A stretch of DNA of 57,968 nucleotides, taken from the NCBI RefSeq assembly GCF_001641085.1, contig NZ_LXIE01000003.1, forward strand, positions 1-57,968, written 5' to 3'. A program made the position numbers and the translations under genes. Each line of letters begins with the position of its first letter. Position 1 is the first letter of the stretch. This document shows positions 9,177 through 17,672 of this stretch, in pieces. This DNA is from Aequorivita soesokkakensis (lineage in GTDB: Bacteria > Bacteroidota > Bacteroidia > Flavobacteriales > Flavobacteriaceae). A model generated the notes under the pieces. The model saw nothing but the letters and a program-made list of their open reading frames with translations. It ran no database searches and was not told where the DNA came from.

Positions 9177-10694
9177 TCAAATTAGGGAATGTTGGGTCAT
9201 TATTTCGGGTTTTTCAATTCCCATAATATCGAGGATAGTCGGGGCTATATCACCCAAAATACCATTTTTAACTGCTTTTATGTCGTCGTCCACAATTATA
9301 ATTGGAACTGGGTTAGTAGTATGTGCCGTGTTTGGCGAACCGTCGGGGTTTCGCATGGTTTCGCTGTTGCCATGGTCCGCGATTATTATTGTTGCGTAAT
9401 GGCTTTCCAATGCTTTTTCAACAATTGCTTTTGCACATTTGTCAACCGTTTCGCAAGCTTTTACTGCAGCTTCAAATACGCCGGTGTGGCCAACCATATC
9501 TGGGTTTGCAAAATTTAAACAGATGAAATCTGCCGTTTCGTTTTCAATTTCCGGCAAAATCATATCGCGAAGATCGTAAGCGCTCATTTCGGGTTTCAGA
9601 TCATATGTTGCAACTTTTGGCGAAGGACAAAGAATACGTTTTTCGCCTTCAAAAGGAATTTCCCTTCCTCCGGAAAAGAAGAAGGTTACGTGCGGATATT
9701 TCTCGGTTTCAGCGATTCTTATTTGCTTTTTTCCGTTCAGCTCCAATACTTCGCCTAAAGTATCGTGCAGATTTTCTTTATTGTAAACCACGTGAATATT
9801 CCCAAAGGAATCGTCATAATTGGTAAGCGTCACGAAATACAATGGAAGCGTTTTCATTCCAAAAGTTTCGTGATCTTTTTGGGTTAAAACTTCGGTAAGT
9901 TGCCTGCCGCGATCAGTTCTAAAGTTGAAGAAAATAACAACGTCATCCTTTTCAATCGTTGTAACGGGTTTTCCTTCGGAAGTTGTCATCACAATCGGTT
10001 CGATGAATTCGTCGGTAATTCCTTCGGCATAACTTTTTTCTATACTTTTTACAGCATCAATTGAAGCCGTCCCTTTTCCGAAGACCAACAAATCATAGGT
10101 TTTTTTAACACGTTCCCAACGTTTGTCACGGTCCATTGCATAATAACGCCCAATAATTGAAGCCAATTTTCCGCCTGTTTTTGCCAAATGATTTTCCAGT
10201 TCTTCAATAAAACTTTTTCCCGAATGTGGATCCACATCGCGGCCGTCGGTGAAAGCGTGTACAAAAACATTTTCTAAACCATAATTGTGGGTTGCCGTAA
10301 GCAAACCTTTTAAATGGTCAATGTGGGAATGTACGCCCCCGTTGGAAACAAGACCCAAAAAATGTAATTTTTTGTTGTGATTTTTGGCGTATTCAAATGC
10401 TTTTTTAAGTTCGGGTTCTTGGCTCAGCGTACCGTTTTCAACAGCCATATTTATTTTGGCGAGATCTTGATAAACAATTCTTCCCGCGCCAAGATTCATG
10501 TGGCCTACTTCGCTGTTGCCCATTTGGCCAACCGGAAGACCAACATTCATTCCGTCTGTAAGCAATTGGGCGTGTGGATATTTTTTATAAAGCGAATCTA
10601 TAAAAGGTGTATCTGCTTGGGCGACGGCAGAAACGGAAGCGTTTTGCGTAACTCCCCAGCCATCGAGGATCATTAAAAGGACTTTTTTATTCAT
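9177..10694 (-). CDS. gpmI: 2,3-bisphosphoglycerate-independent phosphoglycerate mutase
   Basis: 505 residues, the family's usual length. It interconverts 3- and 2-phosphoglycerate in glycolysis. The alkaline-phosphatase-type metal site is visible: MILDGWG (Asp11) and the nucleophile Ser61 in MGNSEVGHMNLGAGR. Later motifs include HAFTDGRDVDP, IGRYYAMDRDKRW, FFNFRTDRGRQL and the second metal cluster NFANPDMVGHTG and IADHGNSE. First gene of a two-gene unit with the thioredoxin-like lipoprotein. Confidence 0.97.
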   Translation of the reverse strand: MNKKVLLMILDGWGVTQNASVSAVAQADTPFIDSLYKKYPHAQLLTDGMNVGLPVGQMGNSEVGHMNLGAGRIVYQDLAKINMAVENGTLSQEPELKKAFEYAKNHNKKLHFLGLVSNGGVHSHIDHLKGLLTATHNYGLENVFVHAFTDGRDVDPHSGKSFIEELENHLAKTGGKLASIIGRYYAMDRDKRWERVKKTYDLLVFGKGTASIDAVKSIEKSYAEGITDEFIEPIVMTTSEGKPVTTIEKDDVVIFFNFRTDRGRQLTEVLTQKDHETFGMKTLPLYFVTLTNYDDSFGNIHVVYNKENLHDTLGEVLELNGKKQIRIAETEKYPHVTFFFSGGREIPFEGEKRILCPSPKVATYDLKPEMSAYDLRDMILPEIENETADFICLNFANPDMVGHTGVFEAAVKACETVDKCAKAIVEKALESHYATIIIADHGNSETMRNPDGSPNTAHTTNPVPIIIVDDDIKAVKNGILGDIAPTILDIMGIEKPEIMTQHSLI

Positions 10695-10698
10695 TGTG

Positions 10699-10706
10699 CA
10701 AAGATA
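10699..10706 (-). promoter_or_regulatory. Candidate -7 promoter box for gpmI
   Basis: Minus strand TATCTTTG followed by CACA and the ATG, matching TAnnTTTG. No good -33 box is seen; the upstream positions are occupied by an 8-base tandem repeat. The ATG would be very close to the transcript start. Confidence 0.4.
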
Positions 10707-10737
10707 AGTCGATAAGTTGATGAGTCGATGTGTTTAT
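10706..10737. repeat. Degenerate tandem repeat, period 8, upstream of gpmI
   Basis: Four units on the plus strand: aagtcgat, aagttgat, gagtcgat, gtgtttat. It resembles the period-7 arrays elsewhere in the window but has a longer unit. It lies where the -33 box of the gpmI promoter would be expected. Confidence 0.65.
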
Positions 10738-10765
10738 CGGTTTAGAGCATTTTTTTATCTTTAAT

Positions 10766-11512
10766 TTAAGAAAGCAACTTCGGATTGATATCCAAAATAT
10801 TCTCTTTCACATATTTTGAAACGAAGGCTTCGGAAAAATGTTCGTTGCCCAAAATCTTTTCTTCGGAAAGCATTTTTTTTACATCAATCTTTTCTTTGTA
10901 AGCTTTCAACATTGGGATGGAAACTGGGGCATAACTGAAATGCCACGGCTCATATTTAAAACCTTTACGGATGCCATTGTCTGTGTAAACTTCATAAAAA
11001 TCAAATTTTGTAGCATTTTCATTAAGCCAAGTTTTCAATTTGCAGAATGGACCGGTTCCGTGAAAATTTTCTGGCATCAATACATTTGAAGGTCTCGGTG
11101 CGTTGGCGTCAATAATATCGATATCCGTTCCCCAATGGTGGCGCGAAGTCCCTGGAATGGTAGAATATTCTTTTATTTTTTGGATTGCTTTGTCGGGTGA
11201 AAGTCCTTCGGAAGTAAATTTTTTGTACTTCCCTTCAAAAATTTCTTTCTGCCGCTGAAAGCTTCTATAGGCAGAAACCACTTCAATATTTATGTTTTCC
11301 TTAGCGGCCGCGGCTTTCATTTTCAGGAATGCTTCCTTTGCGGTCTTGTGCATTTTGGAAGTGTAGCTATCGCCCACAATATCTGGGTTGCCTTTTCCAA
11401 TCAATTGGTTTCGTGTAAATTCTTCTGAAAAATTATTGAAAGAAAATTGTGGAAAAATAGCCAAACTTATTCCTGCAAGGCCTGAAATTTTAATAAATTC
11501 GTTGCGCTTCAT
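10766..11512 (-). CDS. D-alanyl-D-alanine carboxypeptidase family protein (VanY-like, M15)
   Basis: 248 residues from the ATG at 11512 (MKRNEFIKIS); longer readings run into the divergent GNAT gene and hide the signal sequence. The N-terminal hydrophobic segment (about 8-22) is a signal or anchor. The M15B zinc site is visible: SAYRSFQRQ (substrate Arg), SRHHWGTDIDI (His and Asp ligands) and EPWHFSY (Glu base and His ligand). It should trim D-Ala from peptidoglycan stem peptides in the periplasm. Divergent from the GNAT gene with only 36 bases between. Confidence 0.9.
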   Translation of the reverse strand: MKRNEFIKISGLAGISLAIFPQFSFNNFSEEFTRNQLIGKGNPDIVGDSYTSKMHKTAKEAFLKMKAAAAKENINIEVVSAYRSFQRQKEIFEGKYKKFTSEGLSPDKAIQKIKEYSTIPGTSRHHWGTDIDIIDANAPRPSNVLMPENFHGTGPFCKLKTWLNENATKFDFYEVYTDNGIRKGFKYEPWHFSYAPVSIPMLKAYKEKIDVKKMLSEEKILGNEHFSEAFVSKYVKENILDINPKLLS

Positions 11513-11548
11513 TGTATGAATTAGTGAAGTTTTAAAATTACCATTATT

Positions 11549-11986
11549 TTGAAAGATAACGCCATTTCCATAAGTATTATTGAAAAGAATGACATTTTCA
11601 GTATTGTTCCGCTTTTGCAAAAGCTGGGAAATTTTTCGGTTTCCGAACCATTAATAAAAGAACGTTTGCAGGAAATGGTGGAGCAGAACTATGAATGTCT
11701 CGGCGTTTTTGATGCTGGAAAATTAATTGGCGTTTGCGGACTTTGGTTCCAAACACGCCATTATGCCGGAAGAAGCATGGAGGTGGATCACGTTATTATT
11801 GACGATGCATACCGAAGCCACGGGATTGGTAAAATTTTAATGGAATACGTTTACGAATACGCCCGAAAAAAATCCTGCAACTGGGTTGAATTAAATACGT
11901 ATGTCCATAATTTTCCGTCACATAAATTTTATTACAACCAAGGGTTTGTGGCGAAAGGGTATCATTTTGTGAAAGAGCTCATTTAA
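11549..11986 (+). CDS. GNAT family N-acetyltransferase
   Basis: 145 residues. The start is a TTG at 11549; the first in-frame ATG would remove the conserved N-terminal third. The acetyl-CoA site is seen as VDHVIIDDAYRSHGIGKIL (motif A, R/Q-x-x-G-x-G/A pattern), and the C-terminal SHKFYYNQGF is motif B. Its stop overlaps that of the convergent peptidase E gene by 4 bases. Substrate unknown. Confidence 0.85.
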   Translation: MKDNAISISIIEKNDIFSIVPLLQKLGNFSVSEPLIKERLQEMVEQNYECLGVFDAGKLIGVCGLWFQTRHYAGRSMEVDHVIIDDAYRSHGIGKILMEYVYEYARKKSCNWVELNTYVHNFPSHKFYYNQGFVAKGYHFVKELI

Positions 11987-12702
11987 TTCTGAATTCTGAA
12001 TTCTGAATTTAGAATTGTGCCGCTTTCAACTTCATACGGTGCTTTTCCCTGCTCAAAAACGCGTGCTTTTAATTCGCCTTTTAAAATAATTTCTTCGTCT
12101 TTTACACGTAGCCAGCTGCCTTCACGTAAACCAATTACTGGAATATTGTTTTGCGTGTGAAATTCCGCAATACGGGTTTCGCGGGTTTCACCCATGTGTT
12201 TGCTGTTTGGTTCTGGATCCAGATAATGCGGGTTTAGGTTGAAGGGAATTACGCCCAAAGTTTTAAAAGAAGGCGGATAAACAATGGGCATGTCGTTTGT
12301 GGTCTGCATAGAAAGGCCACAAATATTGCTGCCGGCACTAGTTCCTAAATATGGCAATCCGTTAAAAATTGCCTCGCGAAGCGGTTGCATCAACTCTAAA
12401 CGGTAGAGGGCACTTACCAAAACAAAAGTATTTCCGCCGCCCGTAAATGCGCCTTTTGCGTTTTTTAAAGCTTCAATAGGATTGTCAAAAGTGTGCAATC
12501 CAATTAGCTTTTTGCCAATTTTAGTAAATGTTTTTGCGGCCTTTTCGGTATATTCATCGTGGCTGATACCACCGGGACGGGCGTAGGGGATAAAGATTAC
12601 TTCTTCAGTGTCTTTAAAAAGCTCAGTCATTTCGTCCGTAAGATAATCGAGATATTCACCGCCATAAACGGTGCTGGTGCTTGCTATGAGTAGGTTTTTC
12701 AT
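11983..12702 (-). CDS. pepE: Peptidase E (S51 dipeptidase)
   Basis: 239 residues, close to the ~229 of Salmonella PepE. It hydrolyses Asp-X dipeptides in the cytoplasm. Family motifs: GGGNTF (nucleotide-like loop), GTSAGSNI with the nucleophilic Ser, NLNPHYLDPEP carrying the catalytic His, and GLREGSWL. The last 11 residues (ILNSEFRIQN) are encoded by a period-7 DNA repeat and are not part of the family fold. Confidence 0.93.
   Translation of the reverse strand: MKNLLIASTSTVYGGEYLDYLTDEMTELFKDTEEVIFIPYARPGGISHDEYTEKAAKTFTKIGKKLIGLHTFDNPIEALKNAKGAFTGGGNTFVLVSALYRLELMQPLREAIFNGLPYLGTSAGSNICGLSMQTTNDMPIVYPPSFKTLGVIPFNLNPHYLDPEPNSKHMGETRETRIAEFHTQNNIPVIGLREGSWLRVKDEEIILKGELKARVFEQGKAPYEVESGTILNSEFRIQN
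11985..12017. repeat. Period-7 tandem repeat in the 3' end of pepE
   Basis: Three exact aattctg units, then aatttag and a partial unit. It is translated as the C-terminal tail of peptidase E on the minus strand and starts at the end of the convergent GNAT gene. Confidence 0.85.
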
Positions 12703-12790
12703 TTTAAGTGTTTTTCAGAATTGTAAATTTAACTATTGATAACGTAAACTTTAAGTTTTCACTAACAAAACAAAGCCGTATTTTTAGTGA

Positions 12791-13609
12791 ATGGCAAAAA
12801 GACTACTCTTCCTTTTATTTATTATTGCTTCCCCCACGATTTTTGCGCAGGATATTGAGCGCACCAAAGTGGCTGGAAAAATACATGTGCCAACGGGCGA
12901 TGATGCCGAGGGCATTAATGTTTACAACGTTTCCTCACAAAAAGGAACTATCACGGATGCTGATGGTTCTTTCGAAATTGAGATAGCAGAAAACGACCGC
13001 GTTCAGATAACCGCGTTACAATATCAATCCTTTACCGTAATAATTGATAAGGGAATTGTGGAACGGAAAAAGATAAATATTTTTATGAATCCGTCCATCA
13101 ATCAATTGGATGAAGTGGTGGTTCGGCCCTATGACCTTTCTGGCAACATAAATGTGGACGTAAAAAAAATTCAAACATTTACAGTTTCAAATGATTGGGA
13201 TCTTGGGTACGAAAATCTTGAATACGGCTATCATTTTGAACAGGATCTTCAAACCGCGATTTCCGGTAATGCCGCTGAAGAAGCGCTTCACGGAAATAGT
13301 TTGAAAAATGGGGCAAATATTTTGGGGCTCTTGGCGGGTGCCGTCAGTTTGCTACTTCCCAAAAAAGACAAAACCACTCCAGCCGAAAAGTTGGAATCTG
13401 GAAATGCTTTAAACAATAATCTTCAACAACGTTTCAGCAGAAATTTTATAGCCTCCACTTTTGGGATTCCCGAGGAAAAAGCAATAGATTTTCTCTATTT
13501 TGCACAAGAAAATGGATGGGATCAACGCTTGCTAAAACCCCAAAACGAAATGGAATTGATGGAGTTTCTTTTCCAAAAAAGCAAAGAATACAAAGAGCGC
13601 AGTGAGTAA
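12791..13609 (+). CDS. Exported carboxypeptidase-regulatory-like domain protein (paralogue 1)
   Basis: 272 residues. Signal peptide (1-19, IFAQ), then a CarboxypepD_reg-like beta-sandwich (about 25-105: VAGKIHVP, TDADGSFEIEI, LDEVVVRPYD) as found at the N-terminus of TonB-dependent receptors, here without a barrel. The rest is specific to this family: LSGNINVDVKKI, a central helical part, then FGIPEEKAIDFLYFA and a charged tail. Paralogous to the next gene, with which it overlaps by 8 bases. Probably periplasmic; function unknown. Confidence 0.85.
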   Translation: MAKRLLFLLFIIASPTIFAQDIERTKVAGKIHVPTGDDAEGINVYNVSSQKGTITDADGSFEIEIAENDRVQITALQYQSFTVIIDKGIVERKKINIFMNPSINQLDEVVVRPYDLSGNINVDVKKIQTFTVSNDWDLGYENLEYGYHFEQDLQTAISGNAAEEALHGNSLKNGANILGLLAGAVSLLLPKKDKTTPAEKLESGNALNNNLQQRFSRNFIASTFGIPEEKAIDFLYFAQENGWDQRLLKPQNEMELMEFLFQKSKEYKERSE

Positions 13610-14375
13610 TAAAACTTTTTATACCGTCCTGCTTTGCTTTTTTTCAACGTTGCAATTTCTGGCCCAGCAAAAATCATTGCAGGGCAAAATTACCAACAAT
13701 ACCGACATTGAAGGCATTCACGTACTGAATACTTTTTCTCGCTACAATACCATTACCAATGAAAATGGTCACTTTTCAATAGGGGTAAAACCACAGGACA
13801 CGCTTCTTTTTTCCTCCATAAAATATATGCCCGAAAAAGTAGTGGTTACTGATGCTATTTTTGAAAAAGGAGTAATTACCGTAAAGCTTACTGAAATTGT
13901 AAACGAATTGGATGAAGTATTTTTGGAACCCAACCTTTCCGGCAATATTGCGGCAGATCTTAAAAAAATAAAGACGGAAAAACCCATCAATTTTGATGAT
14001 GTAGGGATTCCAGGTTTTAAAGGCGAGCCCGAGGAAAAGATTGTGCCGCTATATTTTGTGGTCACCCCTGTAAGTGTAGATATTGAGGCACTTTATAAAT
14101 ATATTTCAGGATATTACAAAGAGCTAAAAATACGCCGCCGTTGGGAGATTGAAAACAATGCCGTTGCCCAAATGCTTAATTATTACACGCTTTCCTTTTT
14201 TACTACAACCTATGGCATTCCCGAAAATAGAGTATATGATTTTCTATTATTTTGTGCAGAAACCACCCAAATTGAAAGTGATTTCAAAAAAGAAAAATAT
14301 GGAAATGTGCTTTTGGTTTTAGATGAAAAAGCAAAAATTTATGCCGAACGACTTTCCGAAGAAAATAAAAAGTAA
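13602..14375 (+). CDS. Exported carboxypeptidase-regulatory-like domain protein (paralogue 2)
   Basis: 257 residues. Starts with GTG at 13602, eight bases inside the previous gene; this start gives a clean signal peptide (LCFFSTLQFLAQQ). It has the same plan as its neighbour: a regulatory-like domain (LQGKITNN, NENGHFSIGV, NELDEVFLEP), then LSGNIAADLKKIKT, and a C-terminal YGIPENRVYDFLLF matching FGIPEEKAIDFLYF of paralogue 1. Clearly a tandem duplication. The overlap suggests translational coupling and perhaps a heteromer. Function unknown. Confidence 0.85.
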   Translation: MSNKTFYTVLLCFFSTLQFLAQQKSLQGKITNNTDIEGIHVLNTFSRYNTITNENGHFSIGVKPQDTLLFSSIKYMPEKVVVTDAIFEKGVITVKLTEIVNELDEVFLEPNLSGNIAADLKKIKTEKPINFDDVGIPGFKGEPEEKIVPLYFVVTPVSVDIEALYKYISGYYKELKIRRRWEIENNAVAQMLNYYTLSFFTTTYGIPENRVYDFLLFCAETTQIESDFKKEKYGNVLLVLDEKAKIYAERLSEENKK

Positions 14376-14433
14376 TATTTGTAACATAATAAAACAGTAA
14401 ACGTCTAATGTTCCATTAGCCTCTTTTTTAAAA

Positions 14434-14934
14434 ATGAAGATTTTCCGAATTTTTGCTTTATTTATGGTCTTTCCTTTGATCTCGGCCACTCCTGCCCATA
14501 AATTTTATGTTAGTATCACTAAGATAGAATACGTTAAAGAAAAAAGTTCACTTCAAATTATCACCAAAATTTTTATTGACGATATTGAAGATGCGCTACA
14601 ACAGCGGTATAATCCATCAATTTCATTGGACACAAAAAAAGAAACAGCAGCGGCAGATGAAGATTTAAAAAAATACATCCTTCAAAAAATAAATATTAAA
14701 GTGAACGGCAAAGCTGTGTCCTTAAATTATATAGGCAAAGAATACGATACAGATATGGTCGTTGCTTATATGGAGGTCACGGATGTAAAGGAATTGAAAA
14801 CGATTACAATTGAAAATAAAATCTTGTTGGATGTTTTCTCTGAACAGCAAAACATAATACACCTTAAAACCCCAAATAGCCGCAAAAGTTTGATACTTGA
14901 CAAAGATGAACCCAGCGGCCAACTAAATTTCTAA
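14434..14934 (+). CDS. DUF6702-like exported protein
   Basis: 166 residues. Signal peptide to about residue 20 (LISATPAHKFY), then a soluble beta-rich domain: HKFYVSITKIEY, LQIITKIFIDDIEDAL, INIKVNGKAVSLNYIGKEY, and a C-terminal IIHLKTPNSRKSLIL. The start HKFYVS and the FIDDIE segment are what I recall of the DUF6702 family, found next to M1 peptidase genes in Bacteroidota. Here it ends 16 bases before one. A periplasmic partner or chaperone of the peptidase is a guess from context. Confidence 0.75.
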   Translation: MKIFRIFALFMVFPLISATPAHKFYVSITKIEYVKEKSSLQIITKIFIDDIEDALQQRYNPSISLDTKKETAAADEDLKKYILQKINIKVNGKAVSLNYIGKEYDTDMVVAYMEVTDVKELKTITIENKILLDVFSEQQNIIHLKTPNSRKSLILDKDEPSGQLNF

Positions 14935-14950
14935 ACCCATAAATTTTATA

Positions 14951-17257
14951 ATGAAAATAGCAAACTCCCTATTTCTTGCAGTACTTTTCCTTTTTTCCGG
15001 AATCGTTGCGGCGCAGGAAGAAACAGACGCACAAACACGCGAACCCGGCCATTATAACACCAACCGTTTTAAGCAACTTTACGAAGAATTTTCAACACCA
15101 AATATGTTTCGAACTGCTAGCGGTGCGCCAGGGCCAAATTATTATCAGCAACAAGCGGACTATGTGATGGACATAGAACTTGACGATAAAAACAAAAAAC
15201 TTACGGGGACTGAAACCATTACCTATTCAAATAATTCTCCCGATAAATTGGAATTTCTGTGGGTTCAGTTAGACCAAAATAAAAGGGCAAAAGATTCAAA
15301 ATCGCCTTTAATTGAACCTTCCGATGCACAGCCAGCAAATATGGCGGGTAGCTTTATTCAAAATTATATGGGGAATGAATTTGATGGCGGTTTCAATATT
15401 TTGGAAGTGAAAGACGCCAAAGGCAATCCGCTTAAATACACCATAAACCAAACGATGATGCGCGTGGATATGCCGAAGAATTTAATGCCCGGTGAAAAAT
15501 TCGTCTTTTCAATCAAATGGTGGTATAATATTAACGACCACGTTGTAGATCGCGCCCGAAGTGGTTACGAAACCTTTGAGGACGGAAACCGAGGTTATGT
15601 AATTGCACAGTTTTACCCACGAATGGCGGTTTATAACGATGTGGAAGGATGGCAGAACAGCCAGTTTTGGGGAAGGGATGAGTTTGCTTTGCCTTTCGGA
15701 AATTTTGAAGTGAACATTACTGTTCCAGCAGACCACATTTTAGACGGCACCGGAGAGCTTCAAAATAGAAAGGAAATTTTCACCAAAGAAATGATGAGCC
15801 GTTATGAAGCCGCGCAAAAATCATTTGACAAACCTGTTTTAATTGTAACCCAAGCCGAAGCGGAAGCCGCTTCTAAAAACTTTTCGACCGCAAAAAGAAC
15901 ATGGAAATTTAAAGCCGAAAATGTACGCGATTATGCTTTCGCAACTTCCCGAAAATATATTTGGGATATGATGGCCGTGAAAATGGGAAGCGGTCACGTT
16001 ATGGCTGTTTCATTATATCCTCCAGAATCAAATCCTCTTTGGGAAGATTGGTCCACTAAAGCAGTTGCTAGTACTTTGACTTCCTATTCGCGAATGACTT
16101 TTGATTATCCGTACTCCAAAGCGATCTCAGTAAGCGCTAAAAATCAAGGAATGGAATATCCAATGATTTGCTGGAACCACGGTCGTCCAGACAAGGATGG
16201 AACTGTTAGTGAACGCACAAAATTCGGAATGATCAGTGTGATTATTCACGAAGTGGGCCACAACTATTTCCCGATGATTGTAAACAGCGACGAACGCCAA
16301 TGGACGTGGATGGACGAGGGGCTAAACACCTTTGTGCAGTATGTGGCTGAACAGGATTTTGGCGAAACCCATCCAGATGCAATCGCGCCAAACAAGCAGT
16401 ATCCATCCCGTCGTGGGCCTGCAAGAAATATTGTGGATTATATGGCCGGTGACCAAAGTCAATTGGCGCCAATTATGACCAAAGGTTTAAATACCTATAA
16501 TTTTGGTGCCAATGCCTATTCAAAACCAGCAACAGCATTGAATATTCTTCGTGAAACCATAATGGGCCGTGAACTTTTTGATTTTTCTTTTAAAACCTAT
16601 GCAAATCGCTGGATGTTCAAACACCCAACGCCTGAGGATTTTTTCAGAACAATGGAAGATGCTTCTGCGGTTGATTTGGATTGGTATTGGAGAGAGTGGT
16701 TTTACACTACGGACTATGTTGATATTGGTGTGAAGGACGTTAAAAAATTCTATATTACTTCAAAAATGAATAATGAAGTGAAACAAATGATGGCCGCACG
16801 TGGCATTTCAGAAAGCGATTTACCGCCTATGGTCTATTTGGTGGAAGAAGACAGCGAAGATTTTGAAGAAAGTATGCGAAACTCAAAACTGGAAGATGTG
16901 ACCACCTTGAATGAATATATAATGGACAATATTCCTGTTGAAGAAAGAGCGAAGTTGAAGCATCCAAAATATTTTTACAAAGTAACTTTTGAAAAGCCGG
17001 GAGGCATTCCAATGCCGATTATTACGCAATATACTTACAGCGACGGCACGACCGAAAGAATTACATATCCTGCTGAAATATGGCGAAAAAATGATGAATC
17101 GGTGGGAAAGGTTATCGCTTCAGAAAAGGAAATTACCAAAATAGAAGTAGATCCAGATGAGGAAACCGCAGATATTGACACTTCCAACAATAGTTGGCCG
17201 AAACGAAAAAAACTTGGGGCTTTTGATAAATTCAAAAACAAAACGAACCCAGATTAA
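14951..17257 (+). CDS. Secreted M1 family metallopeptidase
   Basis: 768 residues. Signal peptide (1-21, GIVAAQ), an N-terminal beta domain with YVMDIELDDKNKKLTG, and the catalytic domain with HEVGH at 433-437 and the third zinc ligand Glu456 (HExxH-x18-E, in WTWMDEGLN). The usual GxMEN exopeptidase loop appears as NQGMEYP. The C-terminal part (about 590-700) contains acidic segments and a lysine-rich tail. It probably acts as an aminopeptidase in the periplasm or on the surface. A strong terminator follows. Confidence 0.93.
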   Translation: MKIANSLFLAVLFLFSGIVAAQEETDAQTREPGHYNTNRFKQLYEEFSTPNMFRTASGAPGPNYYQQQADYVMDIELDDKNKKLTGTETITYSNNSPDKLEFLWVQLDQNKRAKDSKSPLIEPSDAQPANMAGSFIQNYMGNEFDGGFNILEVKDAKGNPLKYTINQTMMRVDMPKNLMPGEKFVFSIKWWYNINDHVVDRARSGYETFEDGNRGYVIAQFYPRMAVYNDVEGWQNSQFWGRDEFALPFGNFEVNITVPADHILDGTGELQNRKEIFTKEMMSRYEAAQKSFDKPVLIVTQAEAEAASKNFSTAKRTWKFKAENVRDYAFATSRKYIWDMMAVKMGSGHVMAVSLYPPESNPLWEDWSTKAVASTLTSYSRMTFDYPYSKAISVSAKNQGMEYPMICWNHGRPDKDGTVSERTKFGMISVIIHEVGHNYFPMIVNSDERQWTWMDEGLNTFVQYVAEQDFGETHPDAIAPNKQYPSRRGPARNIVDYMAGDQSQLAPIMTKGLNTYNFGANAYSKPATALNILRETIMGRELFDFSFKTYANRWMFKHPTPEDFFRTMEDASAVDLDWYWREWFYTTDYVDIGVKDVKKFYITSKMNNEVKQMMAARGISESDLPPMVYLVEEDSEDFEESMRNSKLEDVTTLNEYIMDNIPVEERAKLKHPKYFYKVTFEKPGGIPMPIITQYTYSDGTTERITYPAEIWRKNDESVGKVIASEKEITKIEVDPDEETADIDTSNNSWPKRKKLGAFDKFKNKTNPD

Positions 17258-17278
17258 TTTATAATTATTTCAGAAGAG

Positions 17279-17312
17279 CCCTTCCTCAAATTTTATTGAA
17301 GAAGGGTTTTTT
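17279..17312 (+). terminator. Rho-independent terminator after the M1 peptidase gene
   Basis: CCCTTCCTCAA pairs with TTGAAGAAGGG (one mismatch) around a six-base loop and is followed by six T. Confidence 0.85.
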
Positions 17313-17334
17313 CGTTAAACCTAGATTTCAGAAA

Positions 17335-17369
17335 AACTCATAACTCATACCCCAAAACTCATAACTCGT
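17335..17369. repeat. Period-7 tandem repeat upstream of tatA
   Basis: Units in register: aactcat, aactcat, accccaa, aactcat, aactcgt. The array ends four bases before the -7 box of tatA, so it fills the place of the -33 element. Confidence 0.85.
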
Positions 17370-17372
17370 TAG

Positions 17373-17380
17373 TATATTTG
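17373..17380 (+). promoter_or_regulatory. -7 promoter box of tatA
   Basis: TATATTTG followed by CAGC and the ATG at 17385. With this spacing the transcript would begin at or next to the start codon (a leaderless or near-leaderless message). No TTTG-like -33 box is present in the repeat just upstream. Confidence 0.5.
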
Positions 17381-17384
17381 CAGC

Positions 17385-17672
17385 ATGATTTCACAGGCAA
17401 TTTTTTTATTCATCAGCGGTGCCGAAATAGGTTTTATCCTTTTTATCGTGCTTTTGGTTTTTGGCGCAGACAAAGTGCCCGAAATTGCACGCGGAATGGG
17501 GAAAGCAATGCGACAAATTAAAGATGCCACAAACGACATTAAATCTGAAATTACAAAAGGCGCCGAAAAACAAGGGATTGATATAGACATCACCAAAGAT
17601 GTTCAAAAACAAATTGACCAAGTAAAGGACGAGGTTGATGAGGTTACGGGCCCTATAAAAAGGAAATTCTAA
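17385..17672 (+). CDS. tatA: Sec-independent protein translocase TatA-like subunit
   Basis: 95 residues with the TatA/B plan: one N-terminal membrane helix (about 10-26, IGFILFIVLLVFGADKVPEIA) with the FGxxxxPEIA hinge, an amphipathic helix (GMGKAMRQIKDATNDI) and a charged tail that ends PIKRKF. It forms the pore-like part of the twin-arginine export system. TatC is not in the window. Its stop overlaps the convergent O-methyltransferase stop by 4 bases. Confidence 0.9.
   Translation: MISQAIFLFISGAEIGFILFIVLLVFGADKVPEIARGMGKAMRQIKDATNDIKSEITKGAEKQGIDIDITKDVQKQIDQVKDEVDEVTGPIKRKF

Noticed and set aside
14405-14430. CTAATG-TTC-CATTAG stem followed by T run before the DUF6702-like gene
   Set aside because: Six AT-rich base pairs are too weak for a convincing terminator, and the gene spacing suggests one transcript.
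17335-17369. Possible CRISPR or attachment site at the repeated units
   Set aside because: Units are 7 bases without spacers, no cas genes or integrase nearby; simple tandem array.
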